Shown here piece by piece: positions 18,131-27,420 of a stretch of DNA of 64,000 nucleotides. Position numbers and translations under genes: made by a program. The stretch is from Nostoc commune NIES-4072 (lineage in GTDB: Bacteria; Cyanobacteriota; Cyanobacteriia; Cyanobacteriales; Nostocaceae), in contig NZ_BDUD01000001.1 in the NCBI RefSeq assembly GCF_003113895.1, positions 4,030,448-4,094,447 on the forward strand, read 5' to 3'. The notes beneath the pieces are model-generated. The model saw only the letters and a list, made by a program, of their open reading frames with translations. It was not told the origin of the DNA and did no database searches. Positions within the stretch are counted from its first letter, which is position 1. Every line of letters starts with the position of its first letter.

Positions 18131-19987
18131 TTATAGCTGGTTAGTAGGTGTTAACTGCCTTAAAACAGAATCAACCTCTGCTTCTAGATCCTTAAACTTA
18201 GCTTTGTTCTGAGGATTCTCACTCCAATCCTCCATGACATCCAAGGTGCCAGCAAGAAATGCAGTTCTACAAGCTTGACGGCGAATTTTGCCACTAGAGG
18301 TTTTGGGAATACTTCCAGTCTTGATGAGTACCGTAGCGAATATATCTAGTCCATGCTGTGCAATCACTGCTTGTCTTACATTTCCCAGAATTTCTTGAAC
18401 GTTTAACTTACGTAAGTAACTACGCTCTACCTCCTGAACAATAACTAGTCGCTCAGAACCCTTGAAATCAACGGAAAATGCGGCTCCTGAAGCAGGTTTC
18501 AGGGCTGGATGGCTCTTTTCAACAGTCAGTTCAATATCTTGGGGATAATGATTTTGCCCTCTGATGATAATTACATCTTTGAGTCTCCCTGTGATAAACA
18601 ACTCCCCATCTTGCAAAAATCCTAAATCTCCAGTGCGAAAAAACGGGATTGAGGTTTCAGCATCGCTTATATCTGTATCTGCTAAGTAGGCACGGAAAGC
18701 CTTTTCTGTCTCTTCAGGTTGATTCCAATAACCTTGAGCAACACTTGGGCCTGCTACCCAGATTTCCCCTACTTGCTCAGGTGCACATATCGTTAAAGAT
18801 TGGGGATCAACAATGATCACCTTCTGATCAGAAGGACTTTGCCCACAACCTACTATTGTCTGGATATCTCCCTGACTCTTATGCTGCTTAACAATTCGGT
18901 TTTGCTCTAATGCCGCTTTATCTACATTGCAAGTGATTGGTAAAGCTGTTTTCTCACCTCCGCTTACTATCAGAGTGGTTTCTGCCATACCGTAGCAGGG
19001 ATAAAATGCTTCTTTGCGAAAGCCACAAGGTGCAAAAGTTGAAGCAAACTGTTCTAAAGTCTCAGCACGGACAGGTTCAGCACCGGTAAAAGCAACCTCC
19101 CAACTGCTGAGATCGAGAGTTGCTAACTGTTCGGGTGTCACCTTGCGAATGCAAAGATCATAAGCAAAATTTGGCCCGCCACTAGTTGTAGCTTTGTAGT
19201 GAGATATTGCTTGTAACCAACGAATTGGTTTTTGAAGAAACTCTACTGGAGACATCAGAATGCAAGGAACTCCTAAATACAGGGGTTGCAAGACATTTCC
19301 AATGAGTCCCATATCATGGAAGACAGGTAACCAACCAACAACGATAGTTTTGTTTGTATGTCCGAAAGCTTTCTCGATCATCCGCTCGTTATGCAGCAGA
19401 TTCCCATGACTGATCATCACCCCCTTTGGCGTCCCTGTAGAGCCAGATGTGTATTGGAGGAAAGCTAAGGTATCACCGGTCAATTCCTGCGGTTGCCATG
19501 CTTGCGCTAGATCGTTACTCAACTCATCGGTAGCTAGCCAATGCAATCCCGAAATTTCTAAATCCTCTTGATTAGAACTAGTTTGGAGGTTATCTAAAAT
19601 AGATTTAGAAGTCAGTACAATTTTGGCTTGGGCATCTGCGGCTATTGCCTGCAACCTAGACAATTTTTGATTTCGTCTGGGTGGATATGCAGGAACAGCA
19701 ATAACGCCGGCATATAAACATCCAAAGAAAGCAGCGATAAAATCTAGACCCGGTTGATATAGCAGCAAAGCACGTTCACCGCCAAGATTTAGAGCCTGGA
19801 GACTAGCTGCGATCGCTTGTGCTTGCACATGTAACTCTTTATAAGTCAACGATGCTGCTTCTGTCTCTATACTTTGTAAAAAAGTATAAGCTTTTTGTTC
19901 AGACTGGTTTTTTGCTCTATAAATCAGCAATTCAACTAACGTTGAAAACTGATGCGGACTTATCACGCTGTTGGAATAAACACTCAT
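18131..19987 (-). CDS. Fatty acyl-AMP ligase (FAAL)
   Basis: This 618-residue member of the adenylate-forming superfamily activates a free fatty acid with ATP and passes the acyl group to an ACP. The P-loop YTSGSTGTPKG is at 179-189; the TGDLGFL motif and the C-terminal TSSGKIRRQACR, with the late lysine, are present. The N-terminal half (LTYKELHVQAQAIA, YPPRR) is the FAAL type found at the start of cyanobacterial lipopeptide and polyketide clusters, not the CoA-ligase type. It is the first gene of the operon and is preceded by a long non-coding region. Chain length cannot be predicted. Confidence 0.95.
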   Translation of the reverse strand: MSVYSNSVISPHQFSTLVELLIYRAKNQSEQKAYTFLQSIETEAASLTYKELHVQAQAIAASLQALNLGGERALLLYQPGLDFIAAFFGCLYAGVIAVPAYPPRRNQKLSRLQAIAADAQAKIVLTSKSILDNLQTSSNQEDLEISGLHWLATDELSNDLAQAWQPQELTGDTLAFLQYTSGSTGTPKGVMISHGNLLHNERMIEKAFGHTNKTIVVGWLPVFHDMGLIGNVLQPLYLGVPCILMSPVEFLQKPIRWLQAISHYKATTSGGPNFAYDLCIRKVTPEQLATLDLSSWEVAFTGAEPVRAETLEQFASTFAPCGFRKEAFYPCYGMAETTLIVSGGEKTALPITCNVDKAALEQNRIVKQHKSQGDIQTIVGCGQSPSDQKVIIVDPQSLTICAPEQVGEIWVAGPSVAQGYWNQPEETEKAFRAYLADTDISDAETSIPFFRTGDLGFLQDGELFITGRLKDVIIIRGQNHYPQDIELTVEKSHPALKPASGAAFSVDFKGSERLVIVQEVERSYLRKLNVQEILGNVRQAVIAQHGLDIFATVLIKTGSIPKTSSGKIRRQACRTAFLAGTLDVMEDWSENPQNKAKFKDLEAEVDSVLRQLTPTNQL

Positions 19988-20426
19988 TCAATGTGCCTCT
20001 ATATATTCAATTACAGTTATTTTTCAGACGGATATCATCTTGAATCTGCGTCAGAAATTTAGGGCGATCGCATGATGTCAATCATGATGTCAATAAGACT
20101 ATCTTATTTTTTAAATATTCTAAGTTAATCTCGCTAAAACCTGTTCATTAACAAATATTTAAATGATAGGTTTAAAGCTTAGAAAATAAATCAAATTACA
20201 ACAAATAGTGATTTATTCATTGCTGATTAATATTTCTTATCATCTAAATTAATTTAGATGGGTTTCACCGATTTCAAAAATCAGAGATTACTTTTGTTTT
20301 TGTTTGATGCATTTAGAATATAGGTATTTCTTCTATAAGTCAACACACCATTTAAAATTTTCTAACAAATCCCTCTATTGATATAGATTTATCTCTCTTA
20401 ACAATGTATTTAGCAATACTCTCTTT

Positions 20427-20460
20427 ATTTACTTTTTTGCTAGTAGGCAAAAAAGTAAAT
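20427..20460. promoter_or_regulatory. Perfect 14-bp inverted repeat (cruciform or terminator-like)
   Basis: ATTTACTTTTTTGC (20427-20440), a 6-nt TAGTAG loop, then the exact reverse complement (20447-20460). It lies about 440 bp upstream of the FAAL start. The T- and A-rich arms could work as a weak terminator in either direction or as a protein-binding site. Confidence 0.6.
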
Positions 20461-20518
20461 CACATTGAAACAAACATAATAACTAACTGAAGTTATTATG
20501 CTTATTTAAATGTGATTT
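20457..20518. promoter_or_regulatory. Nested inverted repeat adjoining the first cruciform
   Basis: Outer arms AAATCACATT (20457-20466) and AATGTGATTT (20509-20518) enclose inner arms CATAATAACT (20475-20484) and AGTTATTATG (20491-20500). Both pairs are exact. The outer arm resembles a TGTGA-type half site for CRP/NtcA-like regulators, but spacing does not fit a simple site. Function is unknown. Confidence 0.55.
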
Positions 20519-22309
20519 AAGAAACTTATAGTGAATTTTGAGTTAGTAAATTTTAGGCAATCAAAGCCTCAACGCAATGATACAAGCCTGTTCAGCTTCT
20601 AAGCTTGGCATCGATACTCTCTAAAAGTTTTCCAGGTTTTTGCTCTGATCTTATTCTAAAAACACTTGCTCATCTTTTTTTAATTTATTTTTAAATGATG
20701 ACTTAACAATGATTTAACTGTCTATAACATATATTTTTAATCACTCCGATATTTATTTTATATGAAAATTTTATTTCTCCAGTCGAAGATAGGAAAACTA
20801 GCATTTATATATTTGTAATTGAATTACTAATATTTACAAATGCTGACTTATTGTATGTAGTACTTGCAATCAACTAAGTTAGATTTGCAAGTAAATAATA
20901 AGAGTGGATGTTACATTGAACTTTGTGAACAATTTCCATTATGTCCAATGTTGCACTATTGCCTATCTGATTTAGAAAGCATAAGCAAACCACGTTTTTA
21001 AGCGAGAGATTCGACGCCAAATGATCCCAGTCCGCTCAAGTCGGGATACTTACTCACGCGGCGGGTTGATCCACTTGGGTAGAACCACAGACTCTACTTG
21101 CTCTTTTGTATCTTGTGCTACACATCTCGTAGAAATTTTGCTATATTAGTGCATCTCTGTACTTACAACTAAGGTTTACATTAATATTTCTTTCCTTCCA
21201 CGTTTTGCCCTCTGCCTTTCTTGTAAAATTATGTAAATTGAAAATGAGTAAACATCATTTGCGGATCACCTCGCTCAACTGAAGATGATGAGTGCAGAAT
21301 GCTTGGTAGATTTAGTTGGCGACGGATTGCCACAATAAGCCAGCAATAAATCCCCAAGTTCACGGTAAAATAGGCAATTCCAAATATATTGGTACATGGA
21401 AAAGGAAAATACAAATAGCACTTACTCACCTCCTCAAACGCGCTACAAAAATTAAAATTTTGATCTCTGCTTTCTATGCACCTATGTTGGTTTGAATATA
21501 ACTATCAGCTTTGACTTCAAACAAAGGCGTTGCCGAACAAGCAATATCCACATCTGTTTAAGTGCATAGGTGATTGATTATTGATATAATTCTCAGATTA
21601 GCTCACCAAGCTTACTAGTTACTGAATTTCGCCTTATTAGCAAAATTATTTTGCTATAGAGAAATTTAACTTGGCTGATTTTGTGTTTTAAAATCCCAAA
21701 TTTGTCCATTTATAGAATTTTAAAGATTTTATTCTGGCAATTTGGGCGCTAATTAAGAATTAACTAGAAAACAGACAAAAGAATTTATATTTTTTAGCCG
21801 AAATTGCGGTTTATAATGGGAATTTTGGCTGTAGCAGTAAATTGGTCAAAGAAACCACTTTTGCAAGCGTTAAAACTTACAAAAAAATGCTTGATAACAG
21901 CTTGATTTTGATGAAGAGTTTGTGTCATAATTTTAATTGGTTGTCATTCATGGTAAAGGCGGCTGCACAAAAGTGCCGCAGCTAGTTCTGAATTTCTCTT
22001 GCCCGAGATTTTGCAGAAAATGTATATCAAGTTAGCCCGCAAAGGTTAACTTTTTAACAACCTGATAGACAGCTAAACCTGGGATAATCCCTCTGGTATT
22101 TTAGGAGACTAGGGGGGTTAACTCCCGGTTTAAGTCACGGTTTAGTTTTACCTGTTAACATCGGGATGTTGAACAGGAAAATTCAGATTTGCCACAGTTT
22201 TTAGTTGATTTTTGAAGCAACTCTTGTATTTCAAGTAAACATTACAGCCTTCCTATCTTAAGAACAATATCTGTAAATTAATTCAAATTAGCGAAGCCAA
22301 GTCTTTTAA

Positions 22310-22441
22310 AGTCTACAGGGACTATGGCTAGACGAGAATGCCGAACCCATAGAACTTATTCAAGAAATGCAATCACTGCCAAATCTTGCAATGCCCATTA
22401 AGTACTTATTTCAAACGCAAACCTTAGAAGGTGTACATTAA
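22310..22441 (+). pseudogene. Short C-terminal remnant of an unrecognised protein
   Basis: An open stretch of about 43 codons ends at a TAA at 22439-22441 and has ordinary protein-like composition, including the stretch ENAEPIELIQEMQSLPNLAM. No start codon or ribosome site is evident and an in-frame stop lies just upstream. It looks like the tail of a decayed gene, but the family is not recognised. Confidence 0.3.
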
Positions 22442-23292
22442 TACTGTTCATAAATTAAGCAAAGCAATTTTTTCATTTTTCCCATTTTTTTGTGTAATGC
22501 TTAGTGGTATTTGTAAAAACCACTTTAAACAATACAGTTATTTGATAGTTTATGCAACAGCTCTTCGGTTAGATTATTGATTTTAAAACTTAACTCTCTA
22601 ATTTACCTCTAAAGGTAGAGGACAAAAGGGATTTATTCCTTTTGTAAAATGCTCAAACCAAAGAGTTACAAGTGAACGTAGCCAAGTATCTTAGTCACTC
22701 AGTAAAATTTCTGATTTTGTGACTATCACTCAGTGTAGGTCAGAAACCTACACACTTGTTGCATTCTTCACTTAGCATACTGCATTTTACCTTTTTTAGA
22801 ATAAAACATATATTTACACTAAAACATATATTTTTTCTTTTTTTAACTTTTCGATATTTAAAAAGTATGGCGTGGCATAAATGCGTGATGACTCAGTAAA
22901 AACACTAGTATTTATATATACTTCTGCTTAAAAATAATAAGCAAATTGAGTATTTAAGTATATCTACTGACTTAAAATAGCACAAGATTTTGCAATGTAA
23001 GCGTGCTAAGTAAGCTAATCGTCATTTATTTTTCCAGGTTGATACGCTTGAGCTTGTTTGTATGCAACTTAAATGCTCATTAGCTTAATGACGTAAACGG
23101 GTATTTTCTTTTTCGACTTTGGTTCAATAAAGCTGGAGTAAACCTTCCATCCATCTGTGACGTAAAAATAGCACTGCCAACAGCAAACTTTCCTGCCACA
23201 ATGATTTAAATATTTCTGCACCATGATCTTCCAACACCGAAGCCAAAATTTCTTACCGAATTAGATGCGATCGCTCTGGAGCAAGAGCTTGG

Positions 23293-23354
23293 TTTCATTA
23301 ATGTGTGTGTGGTTATCACCCACACAAGAACATGTGGTGATAAGATTAATGAAA
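23293..23354. promoter_or_regulatory. Nested palindrome upstream of the mobilisation-like genes
   Basis: Exact outer arms TTTCATTAAT (23293-23302) and ATTAATGAAA (23345-23354) enclose an inner stem TTATCACCCACA (23313-23324) and TGTGGTGATAA (23333-23343) with one bulged base. It ends 24 bp before the start of the first gene. It may be the operator or centromere-like site of that gene's product, or a relic of an origin of transfer. Both readings are inferred. Confidence 0.55.
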
Positions 23355-23378
23355 TTTTCAGTTCAGTCATCATCAAAA

Positions 23379-23918
23379 ATGGTACGCACAACTCCAGGGC
23401 AGAAGATTCCAATTGATAAACTCCAAACTACGTTGGGAGAATTAGAGAAGCTAGAAGAGAAGGCTAAAGAGGAATTATCTCTGCGAGAGAGTATTTACTT
23501 TCTGCGTGAACAACTTCAATCGGCACTGAAGAAAGGCTATAGTTATCAAGACCTATCGCAGCTACTAGAGAAGCAAGAAATAAAAATTTCCGCAGCGACA
23601 CTTAAGCAATATTTAACTGAAATTGAAAAAGAAAAGCGTTCTCGTCAGCGAAGGGTTAAACCAAAACAAGTTTTATCTTTTGAAGATTCGACTCAGACTT
23701 CAACAGAATCATCGGTAACACCAACAGTTATAGGAGTAACAGAGGACTCTCAAAATGCTCTGAAAGATGTAGGTCAATTAACAGAGGAGTTACAAGAGAA
23801 GCAATCATTGTTAAAAGGGGGTAAGGGTTCTCAGAAAACTGCTAAAACTACTAGGCGACAAACGCCAAAAACTTCTAAGCCTAGTTCAGATATATTGAGT
23901 GAGTTTAATCAGTATTAA
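23379..23918 (+). CDS. Small coiled-coil basic protein, plasmid mobilisation/StbA-like
   Basis: From the ATG at 23379 the product is 179 residues, starting MVRTTPGQKIP. A longer frame opens at 23265 but runs through the nested palindrome and has unlikely codon content. Residues about 12-60 form a Glu/Lys-rich helix, followed by a KKGYSYQDLSQLLEKQEIKI segment that resembles the helix-turn-helix region of MobC/TraK/StbA-type relaxosome accessory proteins. The tail is basic and low in complexity (KTAKTTRRQTPKTSK). The next gene starts 11 bp downstream. I infer a DNA-binding partner of the ATPase, probably acting on the nested palindrome. Family assignment is tentative. Confidence 0.6.
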   Translation: MVRTTPGQKIPIDKLQTTLGELEKLEEKAKEELSLRESIYFLREQLQSALKKGYSYQDLSQLLEKQEIKISAATLKQYLTEIEKEKRSRQRRVKPKQVLSFEDSTQTSTESSVTPTVIGVTEDSQNALKDVGQLTEELQEKQSLLKGGKGSQKTAKTTRRQTPKTSKPSSDILSEFNQY

Positions 23919-23929
23919 AGGTGGGTGTT

Positions 23930-24634
23930 ATGCCGACGATTCATTTGATAGATGGTGAGAAGGGTGGAGTAGGGAAGTCTTTAGTAACTAGGACAATGAT
24001 TCAGTACTTTCTGGATAAGAAAATCCCGTTTGTACCAGTAGAAACAGATAGATCAAATCCAGATGTGGCAGGAGTCTATAAAGGAATATGTCAGTATGCA
24101 GTGTTTAGCGAGAATGAGCGGCAGGCTGATAAGGCAGATAGAATATTTGAGATGGCGACAAATAAGCCAGTAGTTGTGAATTTGGCAGCACAATCACATA
24201 GAGCAGTCTTTGACTGGATAGAAAGAAATCAGTTAATTGAACTAGGGAATTCTGAGGGAGTAACTTTTTGCAAATGGTTTGTCTCTACAGGAGGATATGA
24301 TAGTCTTAACCTGTTTGGACAGTCAGTGAATAGCTACGGGGAAAAAATACCTCATATTCTGGTACGCAATTTAGGGCTGTGTGATGATTGGGAACATGTA
24401 GATTCAGATGTGAATATACAGAAACTAATCAAAAAATATAAAATTATTGTTATAGATTTTCCGAAACTAGCATATAAAGAAAGAAACATAATAGACCAAA
24501 ACAGAATGACCTTTGCTGAAGCCAGAGAGAATAAAGAATTTGGAATTATAGGAAGACAGAGAGTAGTAAACTTTTTGAAGCTTGCTTATGCAGAATTTGA
24601 GAAGGTAGGTATCTGGAATGAAGAAGTTAAATAA
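23930..24634 (+). CDS. ParA/MobD/StbB-like P-loop ATPase
   Basis: This 234-residue ATPase has the deviant Walker A motif GEKGGVGKS near residue 9, the A-prime segment VETDRSNPD and a Walker B-like IIVIDFPK. It resembles the MobD/TraL/StbB group carried by mobilisable plasmids more than chromosomal ParA, because of the conserved middle part LAAQSHRAVFDW. Start choice: the ATG at 23930 follows AAAGGTGGG, while the in-frame GTG at 23921 lies inside that ribosome site. Such ATPases position plasmid DNA or help conjugative transfer. No relaxase or replication gene is present, so here it is probably a plasmid-derived orphan or a maintenance module. Confidence 0.75.
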   Translation: MPTIHLIDGEKGGVGKSLVTRTMIQYFLDKKIPFVPVETDRSNPDVAGVYKGICQYAVFSENERQADKADRIFEMATNKPVVVNLAAQSHRAVFDWIERNQLIELGNSEGVTFCKWFVSTGGYDSLNLFGQSVNSYGEKIPHILVRNLGLCDDWEHVDSDVNIQKLIKKYKIIVIDFPKLAYKERNIIDQNRMTFAEARENKEFGIIGRQRVVNFLKLAYAEFEKVGIWNEEVK

Positions 24635-24830
24635 TAAATTTTTGGAAGGTACTAGATAGCTATAGCTATATCATTCTATAGAGGGAATTATTCTGGAAAA
24701 ATGAATGACGATTAGCTTAATCTACTTCTCAATAATGAGAGGTAGATAGCTAGACATTTTAATAGATACCCATTGCACAGTTGATTAAAAGTTTTTACTA
24801 TCCTTAATTCTTTATTGATCAACTATTAGT

Positions 24831-25538
24831 TTAACTAGGGCAAACGCATTTAAAGTATAATAATCCTTTAATTAGTATTGTATAATCCAAGGTAGTTCTT
24901 CCATAACATTTTTGACCTCTTAGAAAACTTAATCCCAATTGTACAAAAGTAAGTTTTTGTATTAAATCATCTACTTGTACTTGCCAACGTTGACCCAATT
25001 GCCAATTATTTGATAGGTTTAAGATAACCAGAGCCATTGTTTTTATATATTGCTCTACTTTATTAGTAGATAAAAACTGCTCAATTATCTTGCGATATCG
25101 GCGATGCTCCTCACCATCCAATTCGGCTATTAGACTTACGCCTAATTCCTTTGCAATATCAGTGTAAATTATACGAGTACTAAAGCAATTTATCCCCTTT
25201 CGAGAAACAAATATATTTGCTTCTGGCCCTCCTAACACTGTTAATACTCTTCCCGGAACATAAACTTTGTAAATTGAATCTAGCTGCTGATAAGCTTTCA
25301 CAAAAAACTGATAAAGATTGTTTATTAAATGAATATAGGATTACTATTTGATTTTTGAACGGAATTAGGTATTGTAGAGTGTGTTAGAACGGAGTTCGTA
25401 ACGCACTATTATCAAGGGTTTGATGCGTTACGCTGTCGCTAACACATCCTACAGATATTTTCAGAAATCAAACCGGATTCCTATAATACTTCCAATGATT
25501 AGTAATCCTCTAGCTACTGGTAGCTTATTAGTATTCAT
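24831..25538 (-). pseudogene. Cytochrome P450 pseudogene, split by a MITE and truncated
   Basis: A P450 N-terminus starts at the ATG at 25538 (MNTNKLPVARGLLIIGSI) and is interrupted by a MITE at 25334-25485. Beyond the MITE the frame resumes as NNLYQFFVKAYQQLDSIYKV and continues to a stop at 24831. The helix C region LDGEEHRRYRKI is recognisable. Joining the two parts without the MITE leaves a one-base frame difference, so there is a further indel. Everything after about residue 155 of the second part, including the I-helix, ExxR and haem Cys, is absent. The right end of the inverted-repeat unit lies 111 bp beyond the stop. Confidence 0.75.
25334..25485. mobile_element. MITE family A, copy 1 (inside the P450 gene)
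   Basis: About 150 bp starting TATAGGATTACTATTTGATTT and ending with the imperfect inverse AAATCAAACCGGATTCCTATA. The interior can fold into a long hairpin (CGTAACGCA with TGCGTTACG). Flanking TA dinucleotides suggest a TA target duplication, as for elements mobilised by IS630/Tc1-type transposases. Related copies lie at 28265-28418 (opposite orientation) and 49545-49706. Confidence 0.85.
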
Positions 25539-25679
25539 ACATTTTATCCAATAATAAATATTGAGTTTTCATCACTTTTATTGATTCTTATCCCAAACCC
25601 TTGCGTTTCTCTCAATAACTTGTCTCATTAAGTACTTATCTTAGTTGATATTGACTTTGTAATAATCACTAAATTACAG

Positions 25680-25953
25680 CTTATCAGCAGCATAATCAAG
25701 GGTTGCTTCAAAAGATCCTACTAAACCCACTTTTCCTACTTTACTAAACCAGTAATATTGTAAGTAAATATATCTGATAATGCTGGAATCGCTGTAATTT
25801 CATTGGATGCTGTACTCTGGAATCTTTGACGTCAGCCAAATACTCAATTAGACTCTGTTAAATACGCCCAATTTGTGCTATTTCTGTTAGCTGGCGATGA
25901 TTACGAGAATTTTTACTAGGATCAACAGATTTAGTTGCAAAGCCTTCTGACAT
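25680..25953 (-). pseudogene. Decayed short gene, family unknown
   Basis: From an ATG at 25953 a 31-codon frame runs to 25858 and looks protein-like (HRQLTEIAQIGRI). Protein-like sequence continues in other frames to about 25740 with stops. The rest of the gap between the P450 remnant and the peptidase gene (25539-26101) shows nothing else I can name. Confidence 0.25.
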
Positions 25954-26101
25954 CAACTTAACTCCTGGCAATTTTCAACGGTAGCATTGAATTCACCTCA
26001 TTGATCTTGCTCAGTCGTCAAGCCCATTTTTTACACGGTCGTTTATGCTTATCCTTTTTAATTTGTCAACTCTTTATACCAAATTAGATGAGGTTACTCT
26101 G

Positions 26102-26917
26102 CTAGTTTAACTGTAAAAGGCTCCTAGTTTCTTCGCCTACTACACCATCGGGGGACAACCCTTTTGACTGTTGAAAAGCTTTTACAGCCTGTTCTGTAGC
26201 TTGGTCAAATACCTGGTTGGCTTGTTGTAATTCAATATTAGCTTTTCTAAGAGCTAATTGCATTTCGCCTACATCTTTTCCTTGTTGTAATGGGCTTGTC
26301 AGCTTTAAAACTCTAGGATATTCAACGTTTGAGAATCCTTCAGCAGGAGAATTATAAATACAATTTAAGGTTTTTTCCCCTAAATCTCCATCTTCAGCAA
26401 TCTGTTTATTTGGATTTGCCTTGTTCCATAGTTTTTGGAAAGCTTTGATTGAATTGGGACGGATATCTTTAATTTCATTAGATGTGCAATCAAAGTGCAT
26501 TGGATCTTTGTCGCCATAAGTCCATCTCCATCCATGACTGGTCATTAGAGATTTCACTTTTGCCCACTCTTCTATGTCTAAAGACCCACCCTTTTGATGG
26601 TCTGATTTTCCTGGATATCCTACCAAATTATCAATTAATCCCCTCTGCTTTTGGCTATAAAGCATTGCTTGGGCAATGACAGAACGATAGGCACTATTAA
26701 TAGTCAAAGGTTTTGCGTAAGCTCTCAATGCTGCTTCTAAGGCATTCCGTGCAGGAAGCTGGCAGTAAGGGAAAAGTCCTTCACCTTTGTTAATATTTAA
26801 GTCGGAAATACTGACTAATGAATTAGGAACTAATTGATTTAATTGCCAAAACAACTGCAAATCTAATCCACGAACTGCGATTGTACTACCTGCTGTTATC
26901 TCTTTAACTAATACCAT
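26102..26917 (-). CDS. M15-type D,D-carboxypeptidase with peptidoglycan-binding domain
   Basis: This 271-residue protein has an M15/VanY-like peptidase domain (about 40-150). Its zinc site is visible as SDHQKGGSLD (the SxHxxGxxxD motif) and as the later DPMHFD histidine. A linker leads to a C-terminal PG_binding_1 domain (about 205-271) with the typical FDQATEQAVKAFQQSKGLSPDGVVG repeat pattern split across two helices. It should cleave D-Ala peptide bonds in cell-wall muropeptides. I see no signal peptide, so export would need another route or the annotated start is late. It is monocistronic and flanked by pseudogenes. Confidence 0.82.
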   Translation of the reverse strand: MVLVKEITAGSTIAVRGLDLQLFWQLNQLVPNSLVSISDLNINKGEGLFPYCQLPARNALEAALRAYAKPLTINSAYRSVIAQAMLYSQKQRGLIDNLVGYPGKSDHQKGGSLDIEEWAKVKSLMTSHGWRWTYGDKDPMHFDCTSNEIKDIRPNSIKAFQKLWNKANPNKQIAEDGDLGEKTLNCIYNSPAEGFSNVEYPRVLKLTSPLQQGKDVGEMQLALRKANIELQQANQVFDQATEQAVKAFQQSKGLSPDGVVGEETRSLLQLN

Positions 26918-27237
26918 AATTCTATTTTCGCTCCCTCTTGAGCTTTTTTAGCTTCAAGTAATATCTGAAGTTTTCTACATCTGGCATCATGTCTTTTCCA
27001 GAAATCCAGCTAAAATTACAAAAAGATGGGGTATAGGGGTATAGCTAATCAGACTTACCAAGATGCCAAAAGATACTAGCAATAGGCTATACATCTAAGC
27101 CTATGTAAGACAAAATTAATTACATAATTTTGACCTGAAATCCTTATCTAGTCAAGAACTCATGTGTAAATTTTTCTGTACAATTACTTACTAAACCCGA
27201 CATACTTTGACACCATCACTTGGCATTAGTGCCGTCG

Positions 27238-27420
27238 GTTCAGATTTTCAAGTGATCACCGAAAGACGACTTGGAAGCCCGTTCCTTCAGGGTACGGGAG
27301 GAATTGTCGCCAAGTCGTCTTAGTCATTAGTATTATTAAACACGAAAAATCGTGTATAACTACTAATGACTAATGACTTCGATTTCCCTCACCGCGTAAA
27401 GCCGGGGGATGAGTTAAGCG
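27238..27420. mobile_element. IS200/IS605-type end remnant (tnpB 3'/omega-RNA-like hairpins)
   Basis: A 12-bp exact inverted repeat, AAGACGACTTGG (27263-27274) with CCAAGTCGTCTT (27310-27321), encloses a second hairpin CCCGTTCC...TACGGG. This layout resembles the 3' end of cyanobacterial IS605-family elements, where the omega RNA of TnpB terminates. A CACGAAAAATCGTG hairpin, TAATGAC repeats and a CCGCGTAAAGCCGGGGG stretch follow. No tnpA or tnpB frame is left. Assignment is from memory of such ends, not from alignment. Confidence 0.4.

Larger units (their letters stand above)
19988..23010. other. Long AT-rich non-coding region upstream of the biosynthetic operon
   Basis: About 3 kb without a supported intact gene on either strand. 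It holds the probable promoter region of the operon, two cruciforms (20427-20518), a GC-richer patch with a small hairpin near 21028-21050, a perfect TAGCAAAAT/TTTGCTA-type palindrome near 21638, and a reading-frame remnant at 22310-22441. The base composition and lack of genes suggest a decayed accessory zone. Confidence 0.6.
23011..24719. mobile_element. 1.7-kb unit bounded by 27-bp terminal inverted repeats
   Basis: The left end (23011-23037, beginning TAAGCTAATCGTCATT) and the right end (24693-24719) are reverse complements at 26 of 27 positions; the single difference is at the 17th base. Between them lie only a nested palindrome and two co-directional genes resembling plasmid mobilisation or partition proteins. 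There is no transposase, so if this is a transposon it is non-autonomous or a relic. No target-site duplication is obvious. It sits next to a truncated P450 gene. Confidence 0.65.

Noticed and set aside
1..20000. Heterocyst glycolipid (hgl) cluster
   Set aside because: There is FAAL and PKS, but the PKS architecture, the CylC-like gene, the docking-domain protein and glf do not fit the hgl island.
21028..21110. Possible end of a transposase gene with a hairpin after it (minus strand)
   Set aside because: A short frame ends here and a hairpin follows, but there are only about 25 codons and no recognisable motif; too little to annotate.
23265..23378. Longer N-terminus for the small mobilisation-like protein
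   Set aside because: The extension is encoded by the nested palindrome itself and has no family resemblance; the ATG at 23379 is preferred.
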